A DNA stretch of 64,000 nt from Streptomyces monomycini (lineage in GTDB: Bacteria; Actinomycetota; Actinomycetes; Streptomycetales; Streptomycetaceae): the NCBI RefSeq assembly GCF_022271435.1, contig NZ_JAFIQY010000029.1, positions 1-64,000 of the forward strand. The letters run 5' to 3'. The position numbers were made by a program, and so were the translations under genes. The notes under the pieces were generated by a model. It was not told where the DNA came from. It saw nothing but the letters and a program-made list of their open reading frames with translations, and ran no database searches. Positions 33,355 to 41,289 of this stretch are shown piece by piece (within the stretch, counting starts at the first letter, position 1; each line of letters begins with the position of its first letter).

Positions 33355-34008
33355 CTACCGCTGGTAGGCGGTGATCAGTTCGCGGACCTTGTCCTTGCCG
33401 ATACACCCGCCCTCGTGGCGGTGCGCGCTCGGCGGGGCGCCGTTGCGCCCGCGCAGGTGGCTCCAGAACTTCGGGCCCTCCCACGGGCACAGCTCGCAGG
33501 AGAGGTACCAGTGGTTGTCGGAGCCCGGAAATCCGGTGTGGACCGCCCGCCAGTGGTGTACGGCGAGCCCAGCGAACGCGATCAACGCGCTCTTGATGTT
33601 GCGATCGGTCACGGGCATCCGCGGGTGCAGCAGAGGCACCGGCCCGCAGAGCGGCTGGGGCGCCTCGGCACGTACCTGGTCCAGGGGGACGGCGCCGATC
33701 CGTCCGGCGGCGTACTGCTGCGCGAGGTGGGCGGCGGCCATCTCGGTGCCCGGCGTCCCCTTCGGTGGGCGGCGGAGGTTGCGTTCGCCCGCAGTGGTGA
33801 GGACGAACCAGTCCCGGTGCCACCTGTACGTGCGGCCGATGACCTGGTCTTCGCCAATGATCACGGGGTATCGGCACTGGATGTCGGGGGCGCCGACGCG
33901 GGATGTCGGGACGGTGGTGGTGCCCTCGGTGGCGGGGAGGATGAGCCCGCCCGTTTCGGTCTCGGGGACGGTGACGGTCGCGGGTCGTTCGAGGAGTTGG
34001 GTGGTCAT
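33355..34008 (-). CDS. Plasmid-block protein with Cys/His site
   Basis: 217 residues, ATG 34008-34006. CTCTCACCAG lies 14 bases upstream; only a weak AAGG is present as a possible ribosome site. The middle (GRTYRWHRDWFVLTTAGERN) is a beta-hairpin; the C-terminal third has HWYLSCELCPWEGPKFWSHL then HRHEGGCIGKDKVRELITAY, a probable zinc site built from C-x2-C plus H/C. Not a family I know. The 61 bases after its stop hold a GC-rich hairpin (near 33319-33344). Confidence 0.65.
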   Translation of the reverse strand: MTTQLLERPATVTVPETETGGLILPATEGTTTVPTSRVGAPDIQCRYPVIIGEDQVIGRTYRWHRDWFVLTTAGERNLRRPPKGTPGTEMAAAHLAQQYAAGRIGAVPLDQVRAEAPQPLCGPVPLLHPRMPVTDRNIKSALIAFAGLAVHHWRAVHTGFPGSDNHWYLSCELCPWEGPKFWSHLRGRNGAPPSAHRHEGGCIGKDKVRELITAYQR

Positions 34009-34080
34009 GGTGGTGCCTTGTTCTGGTGAGAGAGGGGCCCGCCCCGGCACGCTCGGCCGCCGAGGCGGGCGGGGGCGTGG

Positions 34081-35124
34081 TTACGCGGCCTCGGCGGGGG
34101 CCTGCGCGGCGGCGGTCCATTCACGGCGCGGGGTGACGCCCAGGTCCGAAACGACCGGGTCGAGACTCCCGTTGTCGGGCACCCATTCCCAGTCGACGCC
34201 TTCGACGCCGGGCCGGTCGGTCCAGGTGAGCATGTAGGACCGGCCGGAGGTGCGGGGGTCGCCGCACACGGCCTGCGCCTTGCGGCGGGTCATCGCCCAC
34301 AAGGCGCGCTTGCGGGAGCTCCGGGAGTTCTTCGAGGTGATCAGCACCAGCGCCATGCCTTCCTGCCAGTTCGCACCTGCGGCGGGGGCCTCCACGGGGG
34401 TCGGCTTCTCCGTCGGTACCGGCTCCTCGGCCGGCATGGGCTGCTCGGCCTGCTCCTGCTGTTCGGACGCCTCGGCCTGGGGCGGCTGCATCTCGTCGGC
34501 GTTCTTGCGCCCGGAAACGTCGTCGTAGGGGGCGGTCCAGGTCCAGCCGTCGTGCCGGTTGCCGGTGGCGCGGACGATGCGCTTGCCGGTGCCGTTGTGG
34601 ATGTGCGGGACCGTCACCGACTTCGCGTTGACGCGCAGGACCTCGTACCAGGTGCCCCGGTAGAGAACGAAGTCTCCGCGCGTGAAGTCCGCCCTGGACC
34701 AGACCTTGAAGCCCCTGGCTTCGGCGTCCTTGATGACCGCCTCCCAGTGCTCGATCTCTTCGGTCAGCTCCTGATGCTCGATCTCCAGCTCCGGATCCGA
34801 CGGGTTGCGGGAGAAGAACCCCTTGGCGGACCCGCCGCGCTGCCACTTCTCGACCGCGCGGAGGTCGGCGTTGTCGATGGTCAGCGTGACCTCGAAGCCC
34901 GCGTTTCGGAGTCGCTGCGCGAGGAGTTCAAGCGAGGGGGTGTAGGTGGCGTGGTCGCGGCTGTGCGGGAGGTACCAGCAGTCAAGGTTCCTGCTCCAGC
35001 GGAAGGGCTGGCGCCGGGTGCGGCCGTACTCGCGGAGTCGCAGGATTTCGGCCGATCCGTCCCCCCGGCTGGTCCCCTCGATCAGGGTTCCTTCTCGGCG
35101 GGTGTGGGTGATCGCAATAGTCAC
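34081..35124 (-). CDS. DUF3560-domain protein
   Basis: 347 residues, start GTG 35124-35122. CTCTCACCAG lies 14 bases upstream, without any Shine-Dalgarno sequence. The N-terminal DUF3560 part is typical: ITHTRREGTLIEGTSRGDGS, LDCWYLPHSRDH, LLAQRLRNAGFEVTLTIDNA. A coiled segment follows (ELEIEHQELTEEIEHWEAVI), then a DUF-like beta domain (FTRGDFVLYRGTWYEVLRVN, VPHIHNGTGKRIVRATGN), a Pro/Glu/Gln-rich linker, and a C-terminal domain (EGMALVLITSKNSRSSRKRA). DUF3560 proteins are found on actinomycete plasmids and ICEs; the function is unknown, though nucleic-acid binding is suspected from context. Confidence 0.78.
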   Translation of the reverse strand: MTIAITHTRREGTLIEGTSRGDGSAEILRLREYGRTRRQPFRWSRNLDCWYLPHSRDHATYTPSLELLAQRLRNAGFEVTLTIDNADLRAVEKWQRGGSAKGFFSRNPSDPELEIEHQELTEEIEHWEAVIKDAEARGFKVWSRADFTRGDFVLYRGTWYEVLRVNAKSVTVPHIHNGTGKRIVRATGNRHDGWTWTAPYDDVSGRKNADEMQPPQAEASEQQEQAEQPMPAEEPVPTEKPTPVEAPAAGANWQEGMALVLITSKNSRSSRKRALWAMTRRKAQAVCGDPRTSGRSYMLTWTDRPGVEGVDWEWVPDNGSLDPVVSDLGVTPRREWTAAAQAPAEAA

Positions 35125-35455
35125 TGAACTGGTCTTTTCTGGTGAGAGTTTGTGGTCCGGCCGCAAGGCGGACCGTGCGTTGGCAGCGGCGCTGCACCAC
35201 CGGCGCGGGCCGTGAGGGACGAGCGGCTCGCGGGTCGTCGCGCCTGCGCGGCGACAGGGGCTGCCGCGCCCCCGCGGGGCGCGTCCGCTGCGGTCCGGTG
35301 CCCGTTGGTGGCCGGCGGAGCCGCCTGCGGCGGAGGCGGCCAGCAGCGGTGAACGCACCGGACTTTTGCTGCGCCGCCCCGCAGGGGTGTCCGTTTCCCT
35401 TTCGGGCCGCCTGCCGTCCGGAGGTGTTGCCCTCCTCCGGACGGCGGGGCGGTCG

Positions 35456-35728
35456 TCAGGTGTTGCGGGGCCGGTGGCGCATGATGACGCCGATGCCGTG
35501 GTCGGCGAGCTGCTGACCGACGGTCTGTACGCGGCGGGCCTGCTGGCTGCTGTCGCCGTTGTGAGGCAGGACGAAAGCGCGCTCGGCCGGGTCGTACCTG
35601 AAGTCGTTGCCGTGAAGAGCCTCGGCCGATTCGTGGCTGTCGGACGTCGCGGCGATCACGCCGTCCCCGTACCAGGTCATCACGACGGTTTCAGGGTGCG
35701 GCTCGGGGGTGATGGGGCAGGTGTCCAT
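35456..35728 (-). CDS. Small DUF3560-like protein
   Basis: 90 residues, ATG 35728-35726, CTCTCACCAG 12 bases upstream plus AGGA. The sequence FRYDPAERAFVLPHNGDSS then QQARRVQTVGQQLADHGIGV mirrors the strand-turn-helix of DUF3560 (surface, page of charged residues, then a helix and a terminal strand). It is the first gene behind promoter copy A and its hairpin leader. Unknown function. Confidence 0.68.
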   Translation of the reverse strand: MDTCPITPEPHPETVVMTWYGDGVIAATSDSHESAEALHGNDFRYDPAERAFVLPHNGDSSQQARRVQTVGQQLADHGIGVIMRHRPRNT

Positions 35729-35779
35729 GGTCGTTCCTGTCTGGTGAGAGGGCCGCCGGGCCGGTCGGCCCGGCGGGGG

Positions 35780-35847
35780 TGTCGGTCGGGGTGTTGCCCT
35801 CCCCTTCCGACATCATTAATTAAACCATGTTATCGGGGTTGGGTCAA
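35780..35847 (-). promoter_or_regulatory. Shared promoter and 5' hairpin leader, copy A
   Basis: Minus strand: TTGACC (35847-35842), 17 nt, TTTAAT (35824-35819). The transcript should start at about 35812, exactly where a hairpin begins: TGTCGG (35812-35807) pairs with CCGACA (35785-35780), with AGGGGAGGGCAAC in the apical part. The flanking AACATGG and TTAATTAATG are conserved in copies B-D. Drives the gene at 35728. Confidence 0.8.
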
Positions 35848-35930
35848 CCCGGGTACGTCCTCTGACCTGCTCTTTTTCTGTGCCACCGGCCCGCGCCCGC
35901 CCTGCCGGGACCGGCCACAACGGGCCTGGG

Positions 35931-36163
35931 CGGGGTTCCCTCCTCGGTCGGACAGCTCCGCCGTACCAGGGTTCCGGGCGCGGTGTCCTGGCTCGCGCAG
36001 CGACCGCGCAGCGGCCCGGCCTGGACGCCGTGACCGGGTTCCTGGTACGCCCCTTGGGGTGTCCGGCCGAGGAGGGAACCCCGCCTTCACCCGCACCACA
36101 ACGACGCGCCACCCAACCAACGAGCCCCCACCCCCTCCGAGAGAGGACCCGCCGGAGGCACAA
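35931..36163. repeat. Large imperfect dyad element, copy 1
   Basis: A 23-bp left arm at 35931-35953 (CGGGGTTCCCTCCTCGGTCG...) and a right arm at 36061-36083 are inverted with one mismatch. The 107 bases between them are themselves partly palindromic (GTACCAGG near 35963, CCTGGTAC near 36048). A separate 30-bp block at 36134-36163 (stem CCTCCG/CGGAGG) is identical to 42451-42480. Sits just upstream of promoter copy A. Confidence 0.75.
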
Positions 36164-36169
36164 AATCTG

Positions 36170-36409
36170 TCATTCCAGGAATCCGCCGGCGTCATGGCGG
36201 TTGGCGAGCGCTCGTCGGGCCAGATCGGACAGTTCCAGCGACTGGCCGGCGCCAAGCCAGCCCTTACGCACGAGGCTCTGGACCTGCGCCCGGACTTCGT
36301 CGCCCAGCTCCACCAAGAGGTCCTCCTCGGTCGGGGTATCACCGGCGCGAAGACGTTCATCGATGCGGAGGACAAGAGCTTCTTCCTCCGCCGTGATGTT
36401 GAAGTCCAT
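36170..36409 (-). CDS. Small helical plasmid-block protein
   Basis: 79 residues from ATG 36409-36407. All helical and acidic: FNITAEEEALVLRIDERLRA, DLLVELGDEVRAQVQSLVRK, LELSDLARRALANRHD. The helix-turn-helix-like second part (VRAQVQSLVRKGWL) resembles a winged-helix recognition unit. No ribosome site better than GGGC nearby. Unknown function. Its stop lies six bases before the dyad element. Confidence 0.6.
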   Translation of the reverse strand: MDFNITAEEEALVLRIDERLRAGDTPTEEDLLVELGDEVRAQVQSLVRKGWLGAGQSLELSDLARRALANRHDAGGFLE

Positions 36410-36882
36410 AGGGCGACGGTAAGAGGGAGCACGTGGCTGAGCACTTCCAGGGAACCGCACGGCGTACGCCTGCGGAGGTCCCTGAACCCCGTGCCGGCTG
36501 GACGGGGCTCCTGCTGCCGCCCCAAGGTGTGAACGTTCCATGCTCCGCCGCCGACGATGCCCTCGTCGCAGTGCGCGTCGGTGCGGTCGCCCGCCATGCT
36601 GGGCCCCCGACGGCGACGGTAGGCATCGCGCGGAGCGCGACGAGTGGCGCTGCCGCGTCCGTAGGACGCGCCCTTGGGCCGGCGTCCGGGCGGAGCGGGA
36701 AGGCCCGCCCGCGGCTTGGACGCTCCGGCCGGCTGCGAGCCGGGCCGCACTGAGCCGTCCCGTCGGGACGCCCTTTGTGGCACTGCGGGAATGCCGGCTC
36801 CGGCCGAACCGGAGGCGGCGGGCGGAGCGTGGTGCGGGCGGCTCGATGCCGCCTGCACCACGGCCCCGCGACCGGCCGAGGG
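36410..36882. other. Intergenic, no convincing gene
   Basis: Very GC-rich, all six frames Arg/Pro/Ala-rich without recognisable products. It must contain the leader of the small gene at 36409 and the end of the one at 36883. A plus-strand frame from 36433 has no ribosome site. Confidence 0.4.
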
Positions 36883-37386
36883 TCAGTCCTGCCCGGTGCC
36901 CTCGGTGACGCACCGGTGGCTCTGTACGACGGCGAGCATACGTTGGCAGTACCACTCAGGGCCGGTGATCTTGGCTGTGGCCCCACACGAGCAGGAATAT
37001 GCGACGGTCAGGCCGGGCCGGAACAGGTCTCCCAGTTTCCCGGCGAAGCGGGTGAAGGCGCACTTCCGACCGCCCCCTTCGTGGCGGTGACCGCCTTCCG
37101 CGCCCGTGGCTCGGACTGCGTGGTGATTGGCGTGCTCCATGACGGCGGCGGCCACAGCGGTGGTGTCAGCGTCGGCGTCGGCGGTTTCCGACAGGTAGAG
37201 CGTCTGCGGCCCGGTCACCGTCGGCTCGTGGAGGCGGGCCCACCATCCGAATCCGCCTTGCTCGCTGAGCCACACGGTGCAGCCGCATCCGTCAAGGCGT
37301 GCGGTGATCGCGCCGGTCCCGGCCTCGGCCTTCACCTCGTGGCCTGCGGCCGTGAGTATCCGGGTGAGTTCCTGTGTGGGGGTCAT
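36883..37386 (-). CDS. Plasmid-block protein with Cys pairs
   Basis: 167 residues, ATG 37386-37384 after AGGAAG. N-terminal helix-strand unit (TQELTRILTAAGHEVKAEAG, CTVWLSEQGGFGWWARLHEP), a middle helix with His (VAAAVMEHANHHAV), and a C-terminal part with VAYSCSCGATAKITGPEWYC and SHRC, a likely zinc site. Family not recognised. It is separated from the OB-fold-like gene by a GC-rich hairpin at 37420-37449. Confidence 0.62.
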   Translation of the reverse strand: MTPTQELTRILTAAGHEVKAEAGTGAITARLDGCGCTVWLSEQGGFGWWARLHEPTVTGPQTLYLSETADADADTTAVAAAVMEHANHHAVRATGAEGGHRHEGGGRKCAFTRFAGKLGDLFRPGLTVAYSCSCGATAKITGPEWYCQRMLAVVQSHRCVTEGTGQD

Positions 37387-37419
37387 CTGTACTTCCTGTT
37401 GCTGCTGGCGGGGTTCGGG

Positions 37420-37449
37420 GGCCGGGGCGGTGCGCTGACCGCCCCGGCC
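37420..37449. terminator. Intercistronic hairpin
   Basis: GGCCGGGGCGG and CCGCCCCGGCC, 11 bp perfect, loop of 8, ten bases after the stop of the gene at 37460-38677. Attenuator or mRNA-stabilising element. Confidence 0.6.
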
Positions 37450-37459
37450 GGTAGGGAGA

Positions 37460-38677
37460 TCAGGCGGCGGCAAGCTCGCGTTCGGTGACCTTGCACCGCT
37501 GGAGCACGGTCTGTGCCGTCTGGCCGTAGGTGCTGTGTTCCTTGACCGTGCCGGTCACCTGGACCTCGTCGCCCCGGCCTGGGACCTGGGCGGAGCTGCT
37601 GAACCAGACGTAGACGTTGCCCTCGGGGTCCTGGAACTTGATCAGGTGGCGGCGCTGTGTGTGGTAGCCGTACGTCCGGCTTTCCAGCTCGACCACGGCG
37701 GTCACGGCCGCGATGAAGCTGATGCGCTCCCCTACTTCTCCTTTGGGCTGCGAGTTGCGGGCCGCCGCCTCGTTGGCGGCCTGCTCCTGGTCGCGGTGCC
37801 ACCCCGCGATGGCGGAGACCAGGGTGGCAAGGTGGCGCGGGTCGACGGTCTCGGCCTTGGCCAGTTGGCCCACCTTGTGGCGGTAGTCCGAAGGGCTGCC
37901 GTACCCCTGCACCGCCCACTCCCGGACGGCGGCGGCGGTCCGGGCCGCCTCGGCGTCGGCGTCGATGGCCGCGCGCCACTCCATGGGCGCCTTACGGTCG
38001 AAGAAGTACGACTCGATCAAGTCGGCGGTCGGCACGCTGTGCTTCCACTGCTCGGACCGGCTGTAGAAGCGGCCCTCCTGGGCCACGACGGCGGCCGTCA
38101 CCCGCAGGACCTCTGCCACCGGAAGACGGAGGTCACCGGGAAGGCTGCCGGGCTCGTCCCAGTCGGCATCCTTGAACGTTCCGAAGCGCCACAGCGCCTC
38201 AATCCCCTTGATCGGGAGCCCGGTGTACGGCTCCACGCAGGTTGTACCGAGCTGGCGCATCTCGCCGCTCTCGTGGCGGGCCAAGTAGGTGGCGGTGCGG
38301 TGCCGGGCGATCTCGCAGCCGTGGCAGACGTTCGCCACGGCCCGGTACTCGCGCACGGCGGCGGCCTCCTGCTCGGGCAGTCCGGGGAAGAGGCTGACGA
38401 TCGTCTCTCCCTCCTCGTCGTGGTCCAGGCGGGCCACGACGGTCCAGCCGTGGTGGCGGGGGACCTCGCCGAAGATCGTGACCTCGACCGTGGGGCGCTG
38501 CCCGATCAGGCGGCCGTCGAAGGGGTCGCGGTACTCGGCCAGGAACGGTACGGAGATGTCGAGCGAGTAGGCGGTGAGCTGGTGGACGGCGGCGCGGGTG
38601 TTGGTCGCCTCGACGAGCTGGCGGACGCGGTTCGCCGCCGTGGCGGGGACGGAAAAACGCATGGCTGCGCTGCGCAT
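37460..38677 (-). CDS. Plasmid protein with Cys motif and C-terminal OB-fold-like domain
   Basis: 405 residues, ATG 38677-38675 (AGGAG present; CTCTCACCAG 14 bases upstream). N-terminal beta region; then VCHGCEIARHRTATYLARHE and RQLGTTCVEPYTG (Cys pair plus a later Cys), a pattern seen in plasmid and phage proteins. A long helical middle follows (EVLRVTAAVVAQEGRFYSRS, DYRHKVGQLAKAETVD). The last 70 residues look like an OB-fold (IKFQDPEGNVYVWFSS, GRGDEVQVTGTVKEHSTYGQ, TAQTVLQRCKV), suggesting single-stranded nucleic-acid binding. Likely role: plasmid DNA metabolism; inferred. Confidence 0.7.
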   Translation of the reverse strand: MRSAAMRFSVPATAANRVRQLVEATNTRAAVHQLTAYSLDISVPFLAEYRDPFDGRLIGQRPTVEVTIFGEVPRHHGWTVVARLDHDEEGETIVSLFPGLPEQEAAAVREYRAVANVCHGCEIARHRTATYLARHESGEMRQLGTTCVEPYTGLPIKGIEALWRFGTFKDADWDEPGSLPGDLRLPVAEVLRVTAAVVAQEGRFYSRSEQWKHSVPTADLIESYFFDRKAPMEWRAAIDADAEAARTAAAVREWAVQGYGSPSDYRHKVGQLAKAETVDPRHLATLVSAIAGWHRDQEQAANEAAARNSQPKGEVGERISFIAAVTAVVELESRTYGYHTQRRHLIKFQDPEGNVYVWFSSSAQVPGRGDEVQVTGTVKEHSTYGQTAQTVLQRCKVTERELAAA

Positions 38678-38769
38678 TGCGGGTGCTCCTGCTGGTGAGA
38701 GGTGATGAACACCCGGCCGGGCGGGTTGCCCTCCGCGCACGGCCGGGGTGGTCGGGCCGACTGCGGCCC

Positions 38770-38837
38770 GGTGTTGGAGGGGGTTGCCCTCCCCCTCCAA
38801 CACCATTAATTAAACCATGTTTAGTGGTGCGGGGCAA
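38770..38837 (-). promoter_or_regulatory. Shared promoter and 5' hairpin leader, copy B
   Basis: Minus strand: TTGCCC (38837-38832), 17 nt, TTTAAT (38814-38809). The leader opens with a perfect 14-bp hairpin: GGTGTTGGAGGGGG (38804-38791), loop AGGGCAA, CCCCCTCCAACACC (38783-38770). A second GGAGGGCAACC occurs further along the leader near 38727. The -10 box overlaps the TAA stop of the gene at 38810. Drives the gene at 38677. Confidence 0.8.
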
Positions 38838-39232
38838 ACGCCCCGCCCCGGAATCTCCAGTGCCGCGCGGTCTCGCAGGAAGGCCGCGAACAGCGCGGCC
38901 GTGTAGCTGTCGGCGGTGCCGTAGGTGCGGCGGCAGTCCAGAGCCCCGATGCGCTGGCCTCGGTGGTGGACGGGGAAGGGCTGGCCAGGGGCGGGGATGC
39001 CCAGGGCGTACAGCCCGCGCGGGGTCTCCACGCGCAGCATGACGGCGGCGGTCTCGTGGTCGTACGCGGCGGACCACCGGGCGGGGCCGATGCCGAACTC
39101 GGCCAGCCCGCCCGCGATCGCGCGGGCCTGCATTGTGTCGGCCGTGGTGCCGGGGTCGGGCTCGGCGGGGGCGGGGACACAGCCGCAGCCGTGTTCGTCT
39201 GCGGGGGTCTCGAACGGTGCTGTGCGGGTCAC
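38810..39232 (-). CDS. Plasmid-block protein, unknown
   Basis: 140 residues, start GTG 39232-39230 behind AGGAGCC. Alpha/beta: QARAIAGGLAEFGIGPARWS, AAVMLRVETPRGLYALGIPA, RRTYGTADSYTAALFAAFLR. An N-terminal GCGCVPAP holds two Cys. Function unknown. Its stop TAA (38812-38810) is part of promoter copy B of the next gene, so the gene and the downstream promoter are nested. Confidence 0.65.
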   Translation of the reverse strand: MTRTAPFETPADEHGCGCVPAPAEPDPGTTADTMQARAIAGGLAEFGIGPARWSAAYDHETAAVMLRVETPRGLYALGIPAPGQPFPVHHRGQRIGALDCRRTYGTADSYTAALFAAFLRDRAALEIPGRGVCPAPLNMV

Positions 39233-39247
39233 TGAAGGCTCCTGGGT

Positions 39248-39277
39248 GCCGGGGCGGGCGGCAAGCTCCGCCCCGGC
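39248..39277. terminator. Intercistronic hairpin
   Basis: GCCGGGGCGG and CCGCCCCGGC, 10 bp perfect, loop of 10, between the ParB-like stop (39294) and the next start (39232). Confidence 0.6.
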
Positions 39278-39293
39278 GTCGTACGGCTGAGGG

Positions 39294-41024
39294 TTACGCG
39301 GCGGCTTCGTCAGCGGTGGGCTCGGGCTCGGCGGCTTGGTCGCTGCTGGCGGGGAGTGCGGCGCGCTTCGGCCTGTTCGGGTCGTACGGCTCGTCGTCCG
39401 CGACGGACCGCTCGATGGGAGTCAGCGAGTACCCGAGCGCTTCGAGGACCTTGAACCATTGCCCGGTGGCCCTGCGGATGTCGTTGAACCGCATCTCGTC
39501 CGTCCGCCATGCGTACCGGCTCGCGCTCCTCTCGCGCACCGCCGCGATGGCGGCGAACTGGAGCTGCACGGAACGGCGGGGGTCCTTGGAGACGTGATCG
39601 GTGAACGTGCTCCGGTCCTTGGCCTGGTCGGTGGTGAGGCCGAGCAGCGTGGCCAGGGTCTTCGTCGTCGCGTCGCTGTTGAGGTCGCCACCGACCCCCC
39701 AAGTTCCGTCAATCAAGGCACTGTTGATGTGGCCGACCAGGTCGTTGGCTGTGCTCTTGGGCAGGCTGCGGCGCTTCACCAGGTCCGCGACCCACTGGCG
39801 GCGCCTGCCCTCTGCGGCGTCCCATTCGATGTTGCCCTTCTTGACGGCGGCGCGGGCGGCCTTCTCGGCTTCCTTGTCGGCGCTGGCCTGTGCGCCTCCG
39901 GTGCCGCCGCCGGGGGCGGCATGGCCGTACAGGACCGGTGAGGTGCAGTACGGCTTGTACTTCTCGTCGTCGGCCCCTTCCAGCACCCACACCTGTCCCT
40001 TGCACTCCGCGTGGTTCTCGGAGCTGATGCGCTCGCCGTCCGTGGTCCTCAGCCTCCATACCGGGGTGGCCCGTTCGGACAGCTCTGCCGCCTCCCGGAT
40101 GCGCTGCCCGGCCTGCTCCAGCTCAGCCCGGTGCGCCTCGGCCTTCCGCCGCTTGTCCCGCTTGGTCCGCTCGATGGCTATCGCCCAGTCGACGTCGTCG
40201 GCGTCGGCGCCCCTCCTGGCAGCGGCCCCGGTGATAGCGGCGAGGGCTTCGGCGTCGTCGGCGAACTCTGCCAGCGCGCCCAGGTGATCAAACGTCCACT
40301 CATAGTCGGCGGCGTCGGCGACGGCGGCGTTCAGCGCCTTGTTGGACCTGACGCGGACGACGGCCTTCACGTCCTTCTGACGGACTCCGGAAGCCTTCGC
40401 GATCCGGCCGACCTGCGCGCCTGCCTCTGCGGCGCTGAACATGGCGGCGGTCATCTCCGACTTATTGAGACCCTTGCGGTGCTGGGCGGTCGTGATCATG
40501 TCGAGGAACTGGTCCGCCGCGTCGCGGTCCTCGTCGTCCCACTCGTACGGGAGGTGAGTAAGAGCCGCCTCCTTGCTCCCGAAGTAGCGGCGGTTGCCGT
40601 CGTTGACCTGGAGCACTCCCCCATCCAGTCGCTGGATTTTGACCGGGATGCGGCACCCTTCGGCGCGGAGGGACTCCACGAATGCCGGGTTGATATCGAG
40701 ATCTTCGCGGGCGTTCTTGGGGTGCGGGGTGAGCTGGTCGATCCTGATGACCGGGCGGGGCGTGAACGGTACGGTCTCCAGCCCTGCGGCGACGGCGGCG
40801 GCCAGCCGCAGGAACCCGTCGATCACCTGGGGCACGTCGCCGTGGGTGCGAACGATGTAGAGCGGCTCCTGTACGCCGTTGGCCGTGATGTCGGCGAGGA
40901 GGACATCGGGGACCTGGACATCGCCCCGGACATTGCCGGGGTGGGCGAGGAGGTCAGCGATCGAAGCGGTCTCCCACTGGGCAGGGGTGGCCTCGACGCC
41001 GGCTTGGGTGATGGCAGCGCTCAT
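39294..41024 (-). CDS. ParB-like protein with two N-terminal ParB/Srx-type domains
   Basis: 576 residues, ATG 41024-41022; CTCTCACCAG 14 bases upstream and no Shine-Dalgarno sequence. Two ParB N-terminal-like domains in tandem: residues about 18-90 (ASIADLLAHPGNVRGD, DITANGVQEPLYIVRT, VIDGFLRLAAAVAAG) and about 93-170 (RIDQLTPHPKNAREDLDINP, LRAEGCRIPVKIQRL, VNDGNRRYFGSKEA). The usual GERR box is IDGFLR in one and NDGNRR in the other. A HTH-rich middle follows (MITTAQHRKGLNKSEMTAAM, VGRIAKASGVRQKDVKAVVR). The C-terminal 300 residues are mostly helical. Typical of large actinomycete plasmids; partition or transcription regulator by inference. Confidence 0.8.
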   Translation of the reverse strand: MSAAITQAGVEATPAQWETASIADLLAHPGNVRGDVQVPDVLLADITANGVQEPLYIVRTHGDVPQVIDGFLRLAAAVAAGLETVPFTPRPVIRIDQLTPHPKNAREDLDINPAFVESLRAEGCRIPVKIQRLDGGVLQVNDGNRRYFGSKEAALTHLPYEWDDEDRDAADQFLDMITTAQHRKGLNKSEMTAAMFSAAEAGAQVGRIAKASGVRQKDVKAVVRVRSNKALNAAVADAADYEWTFDHLGALAEFADDAEALAAITGAAARRGADADDVDWAIAIERTKRDKRRKAEAHRAELEQAGQRIREAAELSERATPVWRLRTTDGERISSENHAECKGQVWVLEGADDEKYKPYCTSPVLYGHAAPGGGTGGAQASADKEAEKAARAAVKKGNIEWDAAEGRRRQWVADLVKRRSLPKSTANDLVGHINSALIDGTWGVGGDLNSDATTKTLATLLGLTTDQAKDRSTFTDHVSKDPRRSVQLQFAAIAAVRERSASRYAWRTDEMRFNDIRRATGQWFKVLEALGYSLTPIERSVADDEPYDPNRPKRAALPASSDQAAEPEPTADEAAA

Positions 41025-41080
41025 TGCACTCGGTCTTTCTGGTGAGAGGGACCGCCGGGCCGGTCGGCCCGGCGGTGGGA

Positions 41081-41148
41081 GTGTCGGTCGGGGGTTGCCC
41101 TCCCCTTCCGACACCATTAATTAAACCATGTTCCGGGGTTCGACTCAA
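41081..41148 (-). promoter_or_regulatory. Shared promoter and 5' hairpin leader, copy C
   Basis: Minus strand: TTGAGT (41148-41143), 17 nt, TTTAAT (41125-41120). The leader begins with a hairpin GTGTCGG (41114-41108) / CCGACAC (41087-41081), inner stem AGGGG/CCCCC, loop AGGGCAA. A palindrome CCGCCGGGCC/GGCCCGGCGG follows at 41053-41076. Drives the ParB-like gene. Confidence 0.8.
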
Positions 41149-41253
41149 CTGACCACTGCGTGATCGCAGTCACTCCGGCGGAGTGCGGGGGTGGCGGGCG
41201 GCTGTCGAGCAGGCACGATCATGCTCCTGGGGTAAGTCGTGGGCGGGGTGGCC

Positions 41254-41276
41254 GGGGGCGGCGGATGGCCGCCCCC
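41254..41276 (-). terminator. Terminator after the DUF2786 gene
   Basis: GGGGGCGGC and GCCGCCCCC, loop GGATG, 14 bases after the DUF2786 stop on the minus strand. Confidence 0.65.
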
Positions 41277-41289
41277 GACCTCGGTGCAG

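Noticed and set aside
36410..36882. Plus- and minus-strand frames of 100-200 codons
   Set aside because: Low-complexity Arg/Ala/Pro composition and no ribosome site; treated as shadows.
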